This document shows positions 11,890-14,904 of a stretch of DNA of 14,904 bases, piece after piece. This DNA comes from Bacteroidales bacterium UBA1184. GTDB taxonomy: Bacteria > Bacteroidota > Bacteroidia > Bacteroidales > ML635J-15. The notes below the pieces were generated by a model. The model saw nothing but the letters and a program-made list of their open reading frames with translations, was not told the DNA's origin and did no database searches. Position 1 is the first letter of the stretch; every line of letters starts with the position of its first letter. The DNA is taken from assembly GCA_002310235.1 (NCBI GenBank), contig DBYO01000007.1:1-14904 (forward strand). The letters run 5' to 3'. A program made the translations under genes and the position numbers.

Positions 11890-13281
11890 TCAATCTCTTA
11901 CACATCTTACATTCATTGCACTTCTGTATGGTGCACTGTCCCTATATAGAGAATACGAATTTGTATTGAGTATTGCTCTGTAGTATGCACCAGCATCTGC
12001 ATCGGTATCTGTCCACCAGTAAGCACCGCCTAAATTAATTTCAGATGTAGGGGAATAGCACCAGGGATAGCCACAAAAACCTACCGAATTGTTTTCTTCT
12101 GGATTGTTGCCAACGGCAAACGAATAGTCGTTCATATCCCATCCACAAACAGAAGCAAGTGCCTTTGCTGTGAAATTGTTGGTTTCCCTGTCTTCGTCGG
12201 TGTCGTTAGTTCCGTTTGAATTGTAGCCGTTGTTTTGCAAATAGATTTCAAGTTGAGTCCATTCGGCATCGGTGGGCAGATGCCAGCCCGACGGACAAGC
12301 CCCGATAGTTGCAGGTCCATTATAATATACACCGAACTGCCTGTACGAATTTATGCCTTCGTAATAACCGCCATTAATGTTGCATATATGATTTTTTGCT
12401 CCTTCAACACTTTCGCCTAAGAAATAATTGAATACATAATACATTGGCTGACCATTGCTGTAATCAAAATATGGATTACCATTTATTGATGGCAAATAGC
12501 GAAGATTCTCCGCCATCCATACCTGCGAGCCAATCTGTACATACCTATACACATTCCCGTCTCGTTCATCTGTAAAAGTTTCATAATGGCGGATGTCGGC
12601 AAATTGCAGAACAATGTCAGCACTACCTTCTATGATATGTTCTTTTTGCAACACATATCTGAATCCGTCAATATCAATAAATGCCGTAAGCCACAAGGTG
12701 TCACCAATCGAAAGGTTCTCGTTTGCAGTAAGTTTAGATTGCGGAATGTAATCGTAACTTCCTGCATAAACCAATGAGTTTGCCGTATTGCTTTCTGTGT
12801 TCAACAGTTTTACGCTCTTTGTGCCGAACTTGCAACCGACTGTCAGAATATACGGCTTTGCATCCTTTGCGTTTACTTCAATCAGATTGCCACCTTCGTG
12901 AAGATTTTTAGATAAAGTAGCGACTGTTCTGCCGTCAACACCTGTAAGCGTGACATTTACGGCACTTTCGGCAGGCATATTTACCACTACTGATGTTTTT
13001 CCAACAAATGGATTTTCGTTTGCCACGACATCAAAATCAGCCTTTGCACTAAAATCTTGCACCGATGTTGCCGGAATAACAATGACGGTATCGGGATACC
13101 TGAGCATTTCTGCCCACCACGGGGTATTGACTACCGAAAAATATTTTTCAGCCCTTATGCTGTCCAGTTGTACAAAGTTGCCATCGTTGTCAACAGCGGT
13201 AAATGTTAGCCTTGTGTCCTGCGAAAAGATGTACGAAGTGCAGAATACGATAAAAAACAAAGTTGAAATAAAATTCTTCAT
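11890..13281 (-). CDS. Secreted FISUMP-domain protein with internal sorting-domain-like module
   Basis: This is a 463-residue exported protein. Residues 1-20 are a Sec signal (MKNFISTLFFIVFCTSYIFS). Residues 85-162 resemble a type IX secretion C-terminal sorting beta domain (NPFVGKTSVVVNM, VTLTGVDGRTVATL, GGNLIEVNA, then LTVGCKFGTKSVKLL), but placed internally. Residues 237-463 are a complete FISUMP domain (Fibrobacter succinogenes major paralogous domain). Its marks are YRYVQIGSQVWMAENLRYLP, FGVYYNGPATIGACPSGWHLPTDAEW and an end of SAMNVRCVRD. Six or more Cys in this domain may form disulfides. FISUMP proteins are predicted surface or secreted proteins; their function is not known. The ATG at 13281 starts a proper signal peptide, whereas the in-frame upstream codon at 13290 is TTG. 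No TAnnTTTG promoter is obvious. Confidence 0.9.
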   Translation of the reverse strand: MKNFISTLFFIVFCTSYIFSQDTRLTFTAVDNDGNFVQLDSIRAEKYFSVVNTPWWAEMLRYPDTVIVIPATSVQDFSAKADFDVVANENPFVGKTSVVVNMPAESAVNVTLTGVDGRTVATLSKNLHEGGNLIEVNAKDAKPYILTVGCKFGTKSVKLLNTESNTANSLVYAGSYDYIPQSKLTANENLSIGDTLWLTAFIDIDGFRYVLQKEHIIEGSADIVLQFADIRHYETFTDERDGNVYRYVQIGSQVWMAENLRYLPSINGNPYFDYSNGQPMYYVFNYFLGESVEGAKNHICNINGGYYEGINSYRQFGVYYNGPATIGACPSGWHLPTDAEWTQLEIYLQNNGYNSNGTNDTDEDRETNNFTAKALASVCGWDMNDYSFAVGNNPEENNSVGFCGYPWCYSPTSEINLGGAYWWTDTDADAGAYYRAILNTNSYSLYRDSAPYRSAMNVRCVRD

Positions 13282-13440
13282 ATAATTCAAAAATTTAAAA
13301 TGTTTCTAAGTTTCAAGTTTCTATGCCTGCCTGTGCTGAGCGTAGTCGAAGTACGGCGTTTCTAAGTTTCTAATTGTTTCTAAGTTTAAAGTTGTTTGAG
13401 ATGGTTTGAGGTTGTTTGATATTGTTTATGGTTGTTTTGG
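13282..13440. repeat. Interspersed repeat zone in the divergent gap (left part)
   Basis: No gene is visible. It holds TTTCTAAGTTTC copies (about 13302, 13359, 13376), TTGTTTGAGATGGTTTGAG at 13391-13409, and CTGAGCGTAGTCGAAG at 13336-13351. The last resembles the widely scattered bacterial intergenic motif TGAGCGnAGTCGAAG. The stretch lies upstream of the FISUMP gene. Confidence 0.7.
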
Positions 13441-13442
13441 AG

Positions 13443-13462
13443 AGACGCAAAATGTTGCGTCT
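13443..13462 (+). repeat. Interspersed palindrome, copy 5 (one mismatch)
   Basis: AGACGCAAAATGTTGCGTCT, followed by GTACAGATTGGAATCG. The central pair is altered. It lies in the divergent gap between the FISUMP and glycosyltransferase genes. Confidence 0.9.
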
Positions 13463-13492
13463 GTACAGATTGGAATCGCCCCGTAATTGATG

Positions 13493-13512
13493 AGACGCAA
13501 TGAATTGCGCCT
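13493..13512 (+). repeat. Interspersed palindrome, copy 6 (diverged centre)
   Basis: AGACGCAATGAATTGCGCCT, followed by GTACAATTGGAATGG. The arms are kept but the centre is different and one arm base changed. It lies 30 bases after copy 5, and both copies are followed by a TTGGAAT word. Confidence 0.85.
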
Positions 13513-13756
13513 GTACAATTGGAATGGATTTATGTTGTTTGTATATCATTTTAAAATTTATGTCCACAAAATAAACGAAAAATTTTGAAAAAGGTTGCCG
13601 CGGTACGGATAAAAATGGAAAATAGAACCTTGGATCGTTTAGATTTCGCGTGCCGATAGGTAGAATTTGTTGTATGCGTTACGAAGTGATTTTGTTCCAA
13701 AAATTATCCCTATTTGCCAGATTTTATTTTTCTTTGTACTTCTTAATTTTCGGAAG
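13513..13756 (+). other. Leader region of the glycosyltransferase gene, no gene seen
   Basis: This is AT-rich sequence without a convincing reading frame or RNA. TTTCTTTG at about 13730 is one base from TAnnTTTG and sits about 20 bases before the start codon, so it is a weak promoter candidate. GCCGCGGTACGG near 13600 is the only GC-rich patch. Confidence 0.4.
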
Positions 13757-14904
13757 ATGAATGTCAATAAGAAAAAAGATATGCCGCGAAATGAAACAAA
13801 GGCGGTTCCTGCTGGTTCTATGTTGAAGGACAATGCTATAGCTCGCAAACGAGATATGATTCTAAAGGTCATAATCGTTGTGTTCGGCTTTATGCTCTAT
13901 GCCAACACTCTCGGACACGGCTATGCTCTAGACGATACAGTAACCATCTGGAAAAACGAATTTACGCAGCAAGGTTTTGCGGGCATAAAGGACATTCTGA
14001 GCTACGATACTATGGCGGGAATGTTCGGCAAGGACATGGACGAAGTCGCCGGTGGTCGTTACCGTCCACTGTCGGTGGTGATGTTTGCCATCGAACTTGA
14101 AATTTTCGGCAAGAAGACCGAGGCTCCCGACTTTTCGGGCGACATTGTGGCTGCTCCATTCGTCGGGCATTTCTTCAATGTGATATACTACTGCCTGCTT
14201 CTGCTGCTGATGTACCATGTGCTGAAAAAGCTTTTCCGCAACCACAAGCCACGCTATTGGTTCCTAAGCATTCCATTTCTGACGGTTATGCTGTTTGCCG
14301 TGCATCCGCTTCATACCGAAGTGGTTGCCAACATCAAGAGCCGCGACGAGATTATGGCGTTCATCTTCGGACTACTGGCAATGGACTGCGCAATCAAGTT
14401 CTTGGAAAAGAGAGATTTGACGAGGAGAATTTTGCTATTGCTTGTAATTTTCGTCTGCATTTTCCTCGGTTCGATGTCGAAGGAAACCACGGTGGCGTTT
14501 GTATTCCTTATTCCGCTCTCGTTGTATTTCTTCTACGAGCCAAAGATTTCCGATTATGTAAAAGTGACAATTCCTGCATTCTTGGGTGCTTTGCTCTATG
14601 TGATAATAAGGGCTAATGTCATTGTAAACCAGTTTGGAAACGAGGCGGAACTTCTGCTCAACAATCCATTCCTCAACATGACAGGCGGGGAGAGGTACGC
14701 TACGGTGACATATACACTGCTTCTGTATCTGAAGCTTCTGGTTTTCCCGCATCCGCTTACATGGGACTACTATCCGTACCAGATTCCTACTATGCATTGG
14801 ACTGACTGGCAGGTGATTTTGAGTCTGTTGCTTCACCTCGGAATGATTGTGGTTGCGATAGTTTACCTGATGCCGAGACGCAAGTCGGTGTATTCGTATG
14901 CGAT
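13757..14904 (+). CDS. GT-C glycosyltransferase of the TMTC/PMT type, N-terminal 382 residues (cut by window edge)
   Basis: This is the N-terminal part of a multi-spanning membrane glycosyltransferase with the GT-C fold, related to PMT/TMTC O-mannosyltransferase-like proteins (DUF1736 region). It probably uses a lipid-linked sugar donor. Visible hallmarks are NTLGHGYALDD near residues 50-60 (acidic pair after the first helix, the usual catalytic site), GRYRPLSVVMFAIE, the strong family signature HPLHTEVVANIKSRDEIMAFIFG, LGSMSKETTVAFVFL, and PLTWDYYPYQIP. About eight to nine membrane segments are seen. Family members often end in TPR repeats, which would lie beyond the right edge. The start at 13757 is the first ATG; 13781 and 13822 are alternatives before the first helix. 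It is the only plus-strand gene here and diverges from the FISUMP gene. Confidence 0.92.
   Translation, partial: MNVNKKKDMPRNETKAVPAGSMLKDNAIARKRDMILKVIIVVFGFMLYANTLGHGYALDDTVTIWKNEFTQQGFAGIKDILSYDTMAGMFGKDMDEVAGGRYRPLSVVMFAIELEIFGKKTEAPDFSGDIVAAPFVGHFFNVIYYCLLLLLMYHVLKKLFRNHKPRYWFLSIPFLTVMLFAVHPLHTEVVANIKSRDEIMAFIFGLLAMDCAIKFLEKRDLTRRILLLLVIFVCIFLGSMSKETTVAFVFLIPLSLYFFYEPKISDYVKVTIPAFLGALLYVIIRANVIVNQFGNEAELLLNNPFLNMTGGERYATVTYTLLLYLKLLVFPHPLTWDYYPYQIPTMHWTDWQVILSLLLHLGMIVVAIVYLMPRRKSVYSYA

Noticed and set aside
13639..13872. Minus-strand open frame of 77 codons at the strand switch
   Set aside because: It overlaps the start of the glycosyltransferase gene and has no recognisable features.
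14435..14836. Minus-strand open frame of 133 codons
   Set aside because: It is antisense to the GT-C glycosyltransferase, whose family signatures are unmistakable on the plus strand.

Overview
The window looks like chromosome from an uncultured or little-studied member of the Bacteroidota, most likely order Bacteroidales. Four things point there. Several genes are preceded by the Bacteroidota -7 promoter element TAnnTTTG, and Shine-Dalgarno sites are rare. Many small lipoproteins have relaxed lipoboxes. Domains common in this phylum occur (CarboxypepD-regulatory-like, FISUMP, a sorting-domain-like beta fold). The AT-rich intergenic DNA is full of decayed repeats.

Layout. (1) 2-2531, minus strand: a tightly packed housekeeping operon of bifunctional nuclease (DUF151 + UVR motif), nucleoside:H+ symporter NupG, a small acidic protein of unknown function, and thymidylate synthase ThyA, which runs off the left edge. 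The junctions overlap or are separated by one base, so the genes are probably co-transcribed and translationally coupled; the theme is nucleoside salvage and dTMP synthesis. (2) 2775-9183, minus strand: an accessory stretch of mostly single-gene units. It holds four lipoproteins (one with a thioredoxin-like fold lacking its CxxC), a four-helix membrane protein, a secreted CarboxypepD-regulatory-like protein, and a CPBP/Rce1-type intramembrane protease with a large extra C-terminal domain. (3) 9216-11359, minus strand: three DUF805-family membrane proteins in graded decay, with a RelB/DinJ antitoxin plus PIN-toxin pair lying between the first two. A shared leader of about 70 bp shows that at least two of the DUF805 genes arose by duplication. 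(4) 11527-13281, minus strand: a small two-helix membrane protein and a secreted FISUMP protein. (5) 13757-14904, plus strand: the start of a GT-C/TMTC-type glycosyltransferase that leaves the window on the right. All genes before it are on the minus strand.

The most unusual content is between the genes. There are six copies of a 20-bp palindrome (consensus AGACGCAAAATTTTGCGTCT), most followed by GTAC and all in one orientation, plus a GC-rich relative. There is a GTTTCTAAGTTTC / TTGTTTGAGATGG repeat family whose copies appear to supply the last codons of two proteins, and a GGCTAACAG-type repeat directly after the stop codons of two genes. No rRNA, tRNA, CRISPR array or transposase was found. 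I do not see a convincing complete new defence or metabolic system. The best candidates for follow-up are the antitoxin-toxin-DUF805-lipoprotein transcription unit and the CPBP protease with its unidentified C-terminal domain.
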